From contig JAUIRK010000775.1 in NCBI GenBank assembly GCA_030549495.1, positions 62,001 to 126,000 on the forward strand: a stretch of DNA of 64,000 nt, in the 5' to 3' direction. The position numbers were made by a program, and so were the translations under genes. This DNA is from Nectonema munidae (Eukaryota > Nematomorpha > Nectonematoida > Nectonematidae). Each line of letters opens with the position of its first letter. Positions within the stretch are counted from its first letter, which is position 1. The notes under the pieces are model-generated. The model was not told the origin of the DNA, did not search any database, and saw nothing but the letters and a program-made list of their open reading frames with translations. This document shows positions 23,060-36,200 of the stretch, piece after piece.

Positions 23060-23705
23060 GAACATTTTTCGATTCTTTGATTATTCGACAAATAAAATAT
23101 TTAAAATCGTGCAAATTGCAAAGCATAGGTAATAACTTTTGTAACATCGTATGAGGTAGCAAAATATGAACAGAAAGTTTGATATTTTTTGATTTTTTAA
23201 AGAATATTTTTCGATTCTTTGATTACAGAATTTTATTTTGATTATTTGATAAAATATATTATTTAATCGTGAAAAAATTGCAAAGTATAGGTAATAACTT
23301 TTATAACATCATATGAGGTAGCAAAATATGAACAGAAAGTTTGATATTTTTTGATTTTTTAAAGAATATTTTTCGATTATTTGATTACAGAATTTTATTT
23401 TGATTATTTGATAAAATATATTATATAGGTTGGAGATGAATTATCGCGGTATACAGGTTGGAGATGAACCAACGTAGTATACAGGTATAATGTATATAGG
23501 TAATAACTTATGTAGCATCGTCTCCCCGAATGAGGTATATCAAATCTTACATCTACCAGAATGTGAACAGAAAGTTGAACATTGTCTCCCTAGTCATTTG
23601 TACATGGAATAAAAACCATCGTAGAATACACGTTGGAGATGAATCATCGCAGTATACAGGTTGGAGATGAATAAACGTAGAATACAGGTCGGAGATTTAT
23701 ATTTA
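23060..23705. repeat. Complex tandem repeats (162-bp dimer plus 28-bp minisatellite)
   Basis: A 162-bp unit is repeated twice (GCAAAGCATAGGTAATAAC at 23118 and its near copy at 23280), with a diverged third piece near 23490. Interleaved, a 28-bp unit beginning GGTTGGAGATGAAT occurs in pairs at 23427-23484 and 23630-23697. Confidence 0.8.
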
Positions 23706-24137
23706 TATTAATATTATATTTATGTTACATGATTCAACCAGTTTTTCAGACTTTTGGTTCTTCTTCTTCTTCTTCATCATCTTAATCTTATCCCTTTATT
23801 GGGGGTCGATGGCTTTGATCCTTTCTCTCCAAAGCTTCTAAATTTATAGGGAATTTCAAACTTTTGGTTAATATTCCTTTTTAGGTATACTAAAATTTGA
23901 TTGCTATTTAATTGATAAAAGATAAAGAATTTTATTATAGAGAAATCATTATTCACAAAATATTTGATATGGCACATTTTGGGCAAAAAAATCACAAAAT
24001 TTATTGTCTTCTTTTAACTTTAGAGGGGAGAGTTATAAAACATTTTGCTGCGAATCTTGCAAACATTCCCTAAAAATTTTAATGGAGCATCGTTTAAAAT
24101 TTGCAACAAATATTTAAAAAAAAATGAAAATCCTTAC
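23706..24137. other. Probable intron
   Basis: It contains TTCTTCTTCTTCTTC at about 23760, perhaps a LINE tail, and otherwise AT-rich DNA. The 72-codon minus-strand frame at 23777-23995 is not recognisable. Confidence 0.4.
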
Positions 24138-24266
24138 TTTCCTCCTTTTCTGACACTGTTGTTTATGTCACGAATAGAACACTTTGAAAGGCTTTCGTAA
24201 TCTCTAACACCACCCATAATTCCATATTCCGAGCAACTAATTTGGTAATCATGCACCGCACCTAGG
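24138..24266 (-). CDS. Metalloprotease exon: third zinc His and Met-turn
   Basis: 129 nt (1 + 42 codons + 2). Acceptor ATATTTAAG, donor AAA|GTAAGG. It starts with LGAVHD, completing the zinc site, then CSEYGIMGG (Met-turn) and SKCSIRDINNS. The leading C joins the AC left by exon 35490-35595 to make Thr. Confidence 0.85.
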
Positions 24267-27200
24267 CTTAAATATGGAAAATTCGGATGCACAATAAAAT
24301 GCATATGTAGCGTGTACGGTGGGTGGGTTGGATCAAATACTTATTTTCGAGTCTTATATACAAATACTCTCTAAAGAATAATCTTGCATAGCCGGGCAGA
24401 TGTTAAGGATAGTCACGATCAGGAATTGAACCCAGACCATTTGGATCGAGACCCACGCTCCCACCACCAGGCCATTTACCGACAAAAATGTCAAAATACA
24501 ATACAAATGAAAAAATTTGAAAAATTTATACTTCTAGGCAGTGCCTGCGCTAAGCAAAAATTTTAGGGGGGCTTCATTGGGGCGCTAATTTTTTAACTAT
24601 CAGATTAATCTATTTCAATGCGTAAAGAAAACATATGATGTATTTGTCAAGCCATATCTATACAGATTACGATGTTTGGCATATTTTTTAGGGTAATGAA
24701 AAATTTTTTAGGGGAGCCTGAAATTAGCTGGGGGCTTGAGAAATAGTTGGGGGGGGGAGGGGGGGGGGGGGTTGTGCCCCAAAATTTAATAGGTAGCGCG
24801 GGCTCTGCTTCTAGGATCCAAACAAAAAATACAAATAGATTGATTAAATTGAAAATACAATTACAAATATACGTATACTCATGTTATAATAGCGCAACGT
24901 ATCAATTTGACTTATGAATATATTCATCCTTTCAATCAATTCGATATACACAATAGTTATAGCTGAGCTTCATTGATAAACGAAAATTCTCCATATAGAG
25001 AATGTTGAGTTGCTTTCATTGATATCCTATCCAGGGGCGCACATCCTCAAAATTATTGGGGGGGGGGGGGGTGAAAATTTTTTCTTGCAATTTTCAAAAT
25101 TAGTGGTCTGGAAATACCACGGGCGACCAAATATTCAAGCAATCCTTTAAAATAGAGTGTATTCAGCGCATACTTAAAGTCCTAAATTTATAAGACTACT
25201 TTATATTTGTTTTACAAAATTGGTGAATTTAAATACTATACTTCCAGCGAAAATATTTTAATTAAATTTGCATATCGAATATCGTGCGCAGAAAAAATTC
25301 CCCCAATTAAAAAGTAGGAAAAAATGCCCCAATTTAAAATTAGGAAAAAATGCCCAACACAAAAAAAATTCAAAAAATTATTAATTAAAATAAAAAAAAA
25401 TTTGTTTTTTAAAAAGATATGTCAAATAAAGGTTTTTTGTAAAAAAAAAAGTTAACTTTTCATCTAAAACATTTAAAATTTAATTAAAGTAAACTAAAAA
25501 ACTCAGCATACGACAATTTTTTAAATACAAATTTTTTTTTTATAAAACAGTAAATATTTTTGGACTTTGTGTGTATCAGAACACTTTCTAAATATAATTT
25601 GTATTTTAACTGATTTTAAGAACACATTCCCACAAATCTGCACCTTTGCTATTGTTTTCAAGAACTTTATAAAGAAAAAAACCCTATAGATTAAGAAATT
25701 TAGCGTTTCAAAACGGTACCAAATAAAAATATTTATATAATTAAAAAAAATCATGAAAATCAAAAATTAGGGGGCATTTTTTCCTACTTTTTAATTAGGG
25801 GCATTTATTCTGGAGGCATTTTTACCTACAACCATCGAATATACACTAGTTTAAAAAAATCCAAAATTGTTAGGGGGTGGAATAGGCTTTTCATTTGAAA
25901 AATGAAGTAGTCTACCAGGCACATTACAGGAATTGATGAAAGAATATTTGATTCATAGAGAAAACAAATAACTGAAGGTTGGATAGTTTTATATGAGTGA
26001 ATGTAGTCTAAAGGCAAAGCGTCTACTAGACAGTAGAGACCCTGCGATGTTTATATGAAAAAATGTGATTGATTCAGGGGCAAGGGTATAAAATGAAGTT
26101 ATAATTGTGCAAACAAAAAATTAAGATCGCATTATTTCATTTTACTTAGCATCATTCAAAAATTGTTTAAAAGCTAAATTGATACAAGCTACAAAAATCT
26201 ACATAAAGTAAAATAACTGTTAACATTTTGCAATGATTTGCCTTTTATAATAACTTTTAAGGAAAAAAAGTCTATCAGAAAAAGTTATAGAGCTTCAACA
26301 AAAACTAAAAAATTTTAGAGCATAACTTAAGTTTTTTGAAAACTAATTTGACGTATCCCCTACAGCATACTCTATCTATGGGTGGCATGGCAGGTTGGTT
26401 GAGATGATGGACATAGCACGGAAGCCTATGGATTCGATTCCTCATCGATACGAATTTGTTCATAGTTTGACATAAGCGGTACATCAGTGCCTTGTCAATG
26501 AAAATACACCCGCTGCACCTTACCTTTTTCTCAAAATTGAAAAATTTGCAACATAATTAACATAGGAGAGAAAGGAAACAAAAGAAAGTAATAAAAAATG
26601 TTCACTATTTTAAAATGGAACCGTCTGTTCTCAGAATAATTTCAAAATATTAAAGTTTATTTGATATTTTCAAGTTTTTATAAGCAGCAAAAGCCAACGT
26701 TTAAGTAGCCAACCCTTATAATTAAAAAATTATTTAAACTAACGGTTGACAGACATTTCGCCCCCCTGACAAATTGTTTCATAGGCTTTTAGTTTCATCC
26801 ATCTTTGCTTATTATATGTGTAAAATTATTAAAAAATTTTATAATCTTATTTATTTTATCTCTATTAAATTATTTCAAATTATTCATTTTATCACTTAAT
26901 TTTTTAGAATTGTCCATGAGGAAAGCAATAAAATCTTTTGATTGCTGAGATAACAAAAAAATAATGAGAAGCGATGACAAATCTTCGTTAATTACTTACC
27001 ATGAAGACTGATCATCTCATTCTGATAGCGGTAAGTACAGTGTTCAAGGTCTTACAATAGATGGGAAGTATAGAGTTTTACCCTCATTATCCTTGGCAAC
27101 TGAGACGAGAAAACCTTTTCTGATTTGAAATTGACTATTCTGAGCATTCAATCTGTGTGTGGTGACATTTTTTTAAATGATATATGAAAAAATTGATTTT

Positions 27201-30200
27201 ATAATGGCAGATTCAACATCACACAATTTGAAAGTTTTTGGTATTGTGGAAGAAAAAATAGATTCTAAACATATTCCAGATTGATTAGTTTGTCATGTTC
27301 ACCCGATTATGTTCAACTGAATTCTATGCTATAGGAGATGAAAAGCTGTTTTCAAATTTTCCATCATCCAAATCTCAACAGGCTCACTCATCCATCACTG
27401 GAAAAGCTTTCTATGATAGGGATGGATGTATTGGAATTATCAATTTCAAATTAAAGTTCTTAGAGGTGACTTTCATATTCAATCAGCTCCAAGATCTTTA
27501 GTGTGCAATCGATCTTTTGATTTTTTACTCCTTGCATAAAATAATTTTAGAAACTTCAGTAGTTTGATTAAGCTCTGGTGGAAAGTTGACTGAGATCTAT
27601 AAAGATTGGGGTAAATCACAACAAATCCTTCTAAAATCAAAATTGTTTGATAAAAAAGACAGATTGAAAGAAGGAAAAACATAGATCTTGAATTGAATGT
27701 GCTTTAAATTCTATCGGTTGATGATAAAACGAATACACTATGAAGTGGATCTAGGCCAGGGGTCACCAAACTACGGCCCGCGGGCCGGATCCGGCCCGCG
27801 ATGTCAGATCATCAGGCCCGCCGACGATACTTAAATTTGCTTGATAAAACGTATGAAACATGATATGTTGTGAGTGAAACCTGTCAACAACGGTCCCTCT
27901 TAACAACGACTTCCTTTTAGCAACGACTTAAATTCAAGTTAATAAACAACTCTACCGTGTTTTGATACAACTTTTACCTCTTAAATGCGACACTGCTTGA
28001 TGCGACATACGACCGTAAATTTAAATTTTTTAAAAAGTTTACTTTTTATTTTCATTTTCCCTTTTTGCAACTTTTAAAATGGCGTTTTCATGTATTTTTC
28101 CTTTGTTTTTAAACAAATTTTATTGCAAGGACAAAAAAATATTTCTTGTAATTAAAACGTTCAACAAAACAGATTATTTAATGAAAGTTGTGAGAATTTT
28201 GTTTTGAAATCTCTTTTTCTTTGTCTTATTTATTAAAAAATATTTTTTTTGTAAATACTAGAGTAAAAAAATTATATTAACTTTTAAGAACTCCTTAATT
28301 TGTATTTTTTTATATAATAAATTTGATAAATAATATTCAACACGTGTGCTTGATTAAAAATAATTTTTAAAATATTTTTGTTGTTTTTGTGTATAAAAAT
28401 TAAGATTATTTATTTACCTGTTTAAAAAATTAAGATTATTATTACTACCTGTGAGTTACGACCGAGATTATCTGCAGAAAACATAGGTCGTATATAAAAG
28501 GTTTTACTGTATAATTTAAATTTAAATATTATCGTTATGGCTACTAAGAAAAGAAAAGTAGACGCCGAGTGTCGTGCTTTCAATGAAGAATGGGGAGTAA
28601 AGTACTTCTTTGTAGAAACGAAGGACCAGAAAGCTACTTGCGTGGTATGCAGCGAAAGTATTGCCGTTCTGAAAGAGTACAATCTTCGGCGTCACTATGA
28701 AACAAAACATATATCAAAGTATTCAATGTTTTCTGGAAAGTTACGCTCTGAGAAATATGAGTCCATGAAACGTAGTTTAGAAACTCAAAGAAATCTCTTC
28801 AGGAGAAAGTTTACTGAAAATGAATCCGTCACTCATACAAGTTACAAAATAGTGCATAAGATGGCAGAGCGAGGAAAACCGTTTACTGATGGCAACTTCA
28901 TCAAAGAGTGCATGATGGAAGCAGCAAATGACTTGTGTCCTGAGAAAGCCAATTTGTTTGGAGGTATCAGCCTTTCGGCAAGTTCAGTTGTGCGGAGAAC
29001 AGAAGAACTTGGAGAGAACATAGTGCTACAGATACACGAGAAAGCTAGGAATTTCTTGTGGTATTCTCTTGCGATAGACGAGTCTACTGATCTCTCGAGT
29101 ACGTCACAACTTCTCGTGTTCATTCGTGGTGTCACTTTAGACTTTCAGATAACGGAAGAGTTGGCATCCGTTTGTAGCATGCATGGAACAACAACTGGAA
29201 AAGACATTTTCACGGAAGTGCAGAAAACTTTGCAAGACTATAACCTTCAGTGGAATCAGCTCCGAGGTGTTACAGTTGATGGAGGAAAAAACATGGCTGG
29301 AGTGAGAAAGGGTCTGGTGGGGCAGATCAGGACTCATTTAGAAGATTTGCGAATTCCGGGCGCTCTGTTCATACACTGCATCATACATCAACAAGCACTC
29401 TGTGGGAAAACCTTAGATATTTCTTGTGTACTGAAACCAGTCCTTTCTGCTGTGAACTTCATTCGGGGACATGCACTCAATCACCGTCAGTTCCAGGTTT
29501 TTCTTGAAGAAATTGATTCTGATTTCTGTGACTTGCTTTATCACACAACAGTGAGGTGGCTCAGCTGCGGTAAAGTCTTGTTTCGTTTTTTTAAGCTTCG
29601 AAACGAAATAGATGTTTTTCTCACCGAAAAAGATAGAGCTGATCCACAGCTGTCAGATCCTACCTGGCTGTCAAAGTTGGCATTTTTGGTCGACATCACA
29701 TCCCACATGAATGAACTGAACCTGAAACTTCAGGGAAAAGATAACCTTATCTGTGATCTCTACAGAATCATCAAAGGATTTCGGAGAAAGCTGTCATTGT
29801 TTGAAGCACAACTGGAAGGAGAAAACTTCTCTCATTTTCACTGTTTCAAAGAGTTTTATGCTACAGTCGCTGAAGATGTCAACCTCGATTTTCCGAAAAA
29901 GATTATTCGTGACTTGAATAAGCATTTTTTGGAGAGATTCTCAGATCTTAAAAGAATTGAGAGACATATTCTTCTGTTCCAGAATCCGTTTGGTTGTAAC
30001 CTTGACGATGTGTCAGTTGAACTACAGTTGGAGCTCATTGATTTGCACGCAAATGATTTGCTGAAAGAGAAGCACAGAGAAGGAAAACTTGTTGAATTTT
30101 ACCGCTGCTTACCTGATGCTGAGTTTCCGAAATTGAAGAAATTTGCCGCTGGTATGGCATCAGTGTTTGGAACAACTTATGTCTGTGAGCAAACATTTTC

Positions 30201-33200
30201 AAAAATGAAGTATGTAAAGTCAACATATCGAACGAGATTGACTGATGAACATTTGAAAGCAATTCTATTGATTGGATGCAGCAATTTCAAACCAAACATT
30301 GTTGATATATTAAAAGCCAAACATCAGTTTCACAAGTCTCACTAACCTTTTTTGCTGCTTAGTTTGTGATATTCGAACATGTGCACACTATGTCTGATGT
30401 AGATACCTTTTTGCTAACGTTGCCTTCTTTGATAACTTTTTAGTAAATAAATATGTTGGTTGTCTTTGTTTTTTTTCTGCATCTCACGCCACTCACCCAT
30501 AATTAACATGGAATGCTAAACTCAGTTTGTAGTCTTTTTTCTACTAGAGCTTTCTTTCTGGCTTGCAAGTATTGTACAGAATGATTATGCGGCCCGCACC
30601 CGCCATTCTTTCAGTTATCCGGCCCTCTAAGAAAAAAGTTTGGTGACCCCTGATCTAGGCGATTGTCAAGAAAGCTACAATGTCAAGAAAAGTCATTAAT
30701 TGTTTACATATGTCTTCATCACTACGTGATGTTGACATTACATCTGTGGCTTGCTATACTCCATTTTCTTCGTCATCACTTTGCCCTGCTACACAGCTAC
30801 TGCTCTTTTGCAAATCTCTTCATATCTTTGTAGTTTTTGTTATCTGACCACTGACCACTTTGAAACATTCACATATCATTATGGAATACAATGGATTTAA
30901 ATACTATCTAAATAAAGAAAGCTCTCTAACTTATCATTATTATTGCACCAAAAGAAAATGCCCTGGTAAGGTTAAAATTAGATTTTAAATAAAACCTTAA
31001 TGTGATTTTTTTTGTTTTATTTTTCAACATGGTAATTAATTATACTGTAGATCTTTTTGGAATAAATGATATAAAATTTTGAGATAACTTCTTACATTTT
31101 TAGCAATAATATAGAAAGTGAATTATAGTTTTATTAAAAATTTTTCAATAATTTACAATAGAAATTCGATCAAAATTATACAATTTTATGTATTATTTTT
31201 AACTTTTGAACGTTAAAGAATTCATATATAAAAACAGAAGGCATTTGTTTATGGATTTTGTTTCAATCTTAATCCTATGATTTAAATTTAGCATTGTGAA
31301 GAGTTCATATAAAAACAGGAGGCATTTGTTTATGGATTTTATTTATCAAGACTAATAAATAACTTTTTTAAATTTTATTGTCAAGTTTTTGCCTTTACCT
31401 GTTGAATAACTGATATAAAGAAACGGGAGGCATTTGCTTATCATTTATATTTATCAAAACTAATATATAACTCTGTTTTCATAGTTCAACTTTAAAATGT
31501 TAAGTTTTTAATTTTGCATGTTGAAGAATTCATATAAAGAAACTGAGGGAATTAATTTTTATATTATTATTATTATTATCATAACTAATAGATGAGTGTG
31601 TTTTAATTAGTCAATTTTTAAAAGTAGTTTTTGTTGACATAATCTTAATTTCAGCTCAATTTTTTACTTAAACAGGAAAGATATTGGTGAAAAAAAGTGA
31701 CAATTCTTTCTTAAAAGACGTATGTCAATCATGAAGTTCAAAGTGAAGCAACCTTGAAATTCAATAAATGTATTAAAGATGAAGCTTTAATACTCTAAAG
31801 CAGTGGTTCCCAACTGAGGGTCCATGGAAGAATTTCAAGGGGTCCATGGAAATTCTACTTCAAACTACTTATGCTGAATCTCCTTTAATATACTTCTATT
31901 TTCCAAATCAATATAAATATATATATTTAGAGCTTTTTTAAATAAATATTTTCTTCTCTTTTTTAAAATTTCCTATTTTGAATGGTTATATATCCTTTTT
32001 ATTAGTTACAATATTTTTGAAAAATTTATATTTTAATTGGAAAAAAATTTTATTCACAATTTATGTCAGGCTTTACGATTTCTCTGATTTCATATTAATT
32101 TTCTTCTCTTTTTTAAAATTTCATATTTTGAATGGTTATATATCCTTTTTATTAGTTACAATATTTTTGAAAAATTTATATTTTAATTGGAAAAAAATTT
32201 TATTCACAATTTATGTCAGGCTTTACGATTTCTCTGATTTCATATTAATAAGCATACGATTTAATCAGATGACTAGAATCATTTTTTGCATAAAAATCTT
32301 TGATTAATCTTGTTGGCTCAAACTATTCAGTTGTAGGGGTCCACAGGAAAAAAGTTACTGAAAAAGGGGGAACGGGATAAAAAAGGTTGGGAACCACTGC
32401 TCTAAAGACAAAAATCGCAAAAAAATTAGATGCTAGCTTAGTTATAGAAACGCTGTTTTAATTATGCGTGATGTGGTGATGAAAAAAGTTGAAAGGTTTT
32501 GCATTGGTGATGATGACGAAAGTTAATGGGGTTGAATACAGTAGAAAGAAGTAGTCGCATACAAAGAGAGAGCAATTGTAAATGTGTGTGTGTGTGTAAT
32601 TGATAATGTCTTCTTGACATTGTAGCTTTCGTGACATTCGCCGCTAACCTATGAAGTATTATAAATAAAACATTATAATGGTTTATCAACAAGTTAGAAG
32701 AGATACTTTTGACGAATTGAAAAGTTTTCTTTATATAAAATCAGTGTTGCCAGGCAAAATTTATCAAAAATCCGTAAAAAATGTTCTAAAAATCCGTAGA
32801 TTCAAATTTTTAATGAATGTCGGTTCTTCTATACTATTTTTGATTGAAAATTAAATTTATTTGAAAAAAACTTAAAAAACTATTAAATAATAATCAACTT
32901 TTAAATATTTAATTGTGTGATGAAATTTTAACGACAATTTCTGGCGGATCGTAGTTGTAACAAAGTACACCTGGGTCGTTAGTTTTAACATCCAGAAGCC
33001 CTGATATTGTTGAAAGATTAAGCTGATTTCCTTTATTTGTTTTAATATTGTTGATCATGCTAAAGAAGGGAAAAAGATTATTTATTCAAAAGAAAAAAAA
33101 AATTCTCAAAGCTATACCTTAAAATGCGCTCACAGTCTGCATATGAATGAGGTAAAACTAACAATGCTATCATTAGTTCACAAAGTAATTGGAATCTTAT

Positions 33201-36200
33201 TTTTCTTTTTAAGGTTTCTAATTTGCAAAGTTTTCCCCAAAAAGCGTCAACCTCACAATTTTCCAAATCAGAGGGGATTTTCATAAATTGATAATCTAAA
33301 AACTCGCCAATCTATCCAGAGGGACAATGTGCGGAAACCTTTCTACTAAAGCATTAACTAAAAATATAAATTTCATAATTTGATGTTAACTAAATGATGT
33401 TAAAAAATGCCTGATAAAGCCTTAATTTTAGTTCTTTCATTTGGATCCAAGATACGAAGATGGGCTAAAATGGGATCTCCAAAGGGTAGCTTTGCTTTGA
33501 ATCGATTAACAGCTCGGACATAATAATTTCTTATATTACTAACAAAAATATTATTTGAAAAAAGACAAACTAACCTCATGAATCCTTTCAGTTCATATCT
33601 CTCAAACTCATCCTCATTATCTTTTAAAAAAGCAGGCGTTTGATAACCTATAAAAATCGCCTCATCAGGTAACTGAAATCCCATATCAATACAAACGGTC
33701 GTTGGATCTTGTTTCGAAGGAATTTCCTCGGGTCTCACAAATCTGGCTAAAAAGGACTTGAGTTTGATCTGCATTTCAGGCAATAGTGTAATTGCTGCAT
33801 GCTTACGATCTTCTCTATCTGTGCTCTCATCCATCATTAGACTATAATAATTGCTTTTCATGAAGTTTATGCTTTGATTTTCAAGGTAGGGAGCCATTGC
33901 AGACTTAATAATACATGTTGCTTTAGTTCGTTTGCATTGAATTTTTTTTGCAATTTCCGAATAAGAGCACAATTTCGGTAAAAGTTCGGAAAAATGATCA
34001 CCGCGAAGAAAAAATAAGTTGTGCTCCATCATTCAATTGCAAAAAATAACCTCCGATTTGTTGACTGGATCTTGACATTTTTCTTTAGTAAAAGACTTGA
34101 AAGCTTTTTTCTGTTTCCCTTACAGTTTTTTCATTTTTAACGTGGATTGTAGTTTTAGCATGTTTTTCGAGGTCTTTAATTCCACGCTTAGCAACCAATA
34201 GCTTTTTAGAGCATAATTTACAAAAAGCTGTACCTTCTGATCCACCACTTTTCAGCCAGCTTAACTTTTTCTCCCACTCACTTTTATAAGTAAATAAAAA
34301 AAATTTGACACGCATGATTTAAATCCTGTTTGAATTAGAGAAAAAACAAAACCAAACACTGTATTGTATACGACTACCGTTTAAACAACGTTTATAATTT
34401 ATTTTATTCCTAGAAAAATGTTCAAAGTAAATTAAAAAATATGAATAAAAATGCTAGCAAAGAGAATTAAGTCATTTTTGATTTTTTTACTTGAACAATA
34501 GTGACAGCTTACTGCCTGGAAACCAAAACTCTAGAATTTTTAATAAAAAAATTTAGTAAAAAATGTATTATTACTTATAAATTCTCTTTTCGATAAAAGA
34601 AAAAAAAATTATTCATAAATTTAGTGGCAAAAATCCGTAGAAAAAAAATCCGTAAAAAAATCCGAACGAGTCAAAAATCCGTCCGTAGAATATCCGTAGA
34701 CAATTTTGGCCTCAAAAATCCCTAAAATACGGATAAATCCGTAGATCTGGCAACACTGTAAAATGTTTTCAAGATGTATGTCGTAAGAAATAACTGTACT
34801 TTGTATAATTTAAAAAATAATTATTTTTTTACACGCTAAGTATATATAGGTAGTCTATTATGGTGTCGCATAAGCTTTTTGAAATTGAAGAACAGGCCAT
34901 GGCATGCTGCAAAAGTTTCCCTGGTTGTAGCTCCTGTGCGTTTCTTTTTATTGGATTTTGTCATACAGGCTCATTGCCTTTGCCTGAATTATGATTTGGC
35001 TGAAAGAAATCTTTTTCTGATAGCAATTCCTCGATCCAGAGCAGTAGAAGCTGCTCCATATTTTCCATTGTAGAAGATCGATTTGTAGTGATCACTTTTG
35101 TCATATATAAGAAGCGGTTCTCATTCCATTTTGCTTAATCTTTACTTTCTTCTGAACAATAGTTCTCACACCTGACTCCTTCATTGCATAATCACGTGAT
35201 ATTTTGGCGAACGAAAAGCAATATAACATTCCGCGTTGAAAGAACGAGTGCTTATGTAAGGAGATTGTCTCCTAATGTGGTCGTCATGCATAGGCATCTC
35301 TCTCGTTTGTCATTCAGTAATATATAGGTGATAGCGATTCGCATATTTCCGTAAAAAAACGGCGCAGTTCAAAACCGCGCTATACAAGGTATCCATGAAA
35401 AGTGATTTCAAATCACACATTTTACTGTAAGGCAAAATTTTTGAGATTGGCTAAAAGAAGGAAAAATATGAATTAGTATATATACGTACGTGTGACCAAT
35501 TTCATGCGCCATACCAGCCCCATCTTCGTATTCATCAAATGCCTTTAGTACGACCACAGGATTATTGACACATAATCTATCAAGGTCTGCTCTTCCTAAA
35601 TATTAAAAAAAAATCCATTATAATCTATTCTAGTTCGAGCAAAGCAGACAATTTTGATTGATCTCTATTGAAGGCCATTGCAAATTCGAGTCTGGCTCCG
35701 TTCTTGTACAATCTACAGTATTGATTCCCAACCTTTACTTAGGCGACTCCAATTATATTTCCCAAAATAAGACCGCAACCCCACTAATTTAGCTGCATAT
35801 CTTTTATTAAAACTATATATGATTAGCTCGCTCTAAAAGTAAGGGACGACAATTGTAATGAATAGATTTGTAAGAGCGCTACTCTAAGGTTGTGAAAGAC
35901 AAAATTAACATCATTAAATTTTATTATATTCAAAGAATTATGAATTTTAAGACTAGACATCTTCTGGAATAATATTCTGTCACATTCTTTAAAAAATAAG
36001 CTAAATGTATACATTTTTTATGTGAAAAGGTAAATTAATTTTAATTGGAGCCTTGGGCTTGAATCATATAGCTAAGTTTCTCTATTCCTGGTTCAGTCTT
36101 GAAAAGTGCTACCCTCAAATCATGTTTCGGTTGCAGCCAGAGCTTCAACCTTAGCTTTTAGTTTTGATGGCAGTCAGAGCTGCAGATCGTGATTCACACC

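Larger units (their letters stand above)
27757..30652 (+). mobile_element. Complete hAT transposon with intact transposase, 2896 bp
   Basis: The element has perfect 16-bp inverted termini CAGGGGTCACCAAACT, a perfect 8-bp target duplication ATCTAGGC at 27749-27756 and 30653-30660, GC-rich subterminal CGGCCCGCGGGCC text, and one uninterrupted 602-codon transposase. All parts an autonomous hAT needs are visible. It sits in the large intron of the metalloprotease, on the opposite strand. A pogo/Tigger-like insertion appears to occupy its 5' leader (27872-28509). Perfect target repeats and an open frame indicate a young insertion. Confidence 0.95.

Noticed and set aside
27001-27030. ATG followed ten codons later by GTAAGT, like a signal-peptide first exon on the plus strand
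   Set aside because: Ten codons (MKTDHLILIA) are too few, and no downstream plus-strand exon could be linked.
31978-32307. 109-codon ORF with an internally repeated protein sequence
   Set aside because: It results from a 150-bp duplication inside a non-autonomous hAT; the sequence is AT-rich with no protein features.
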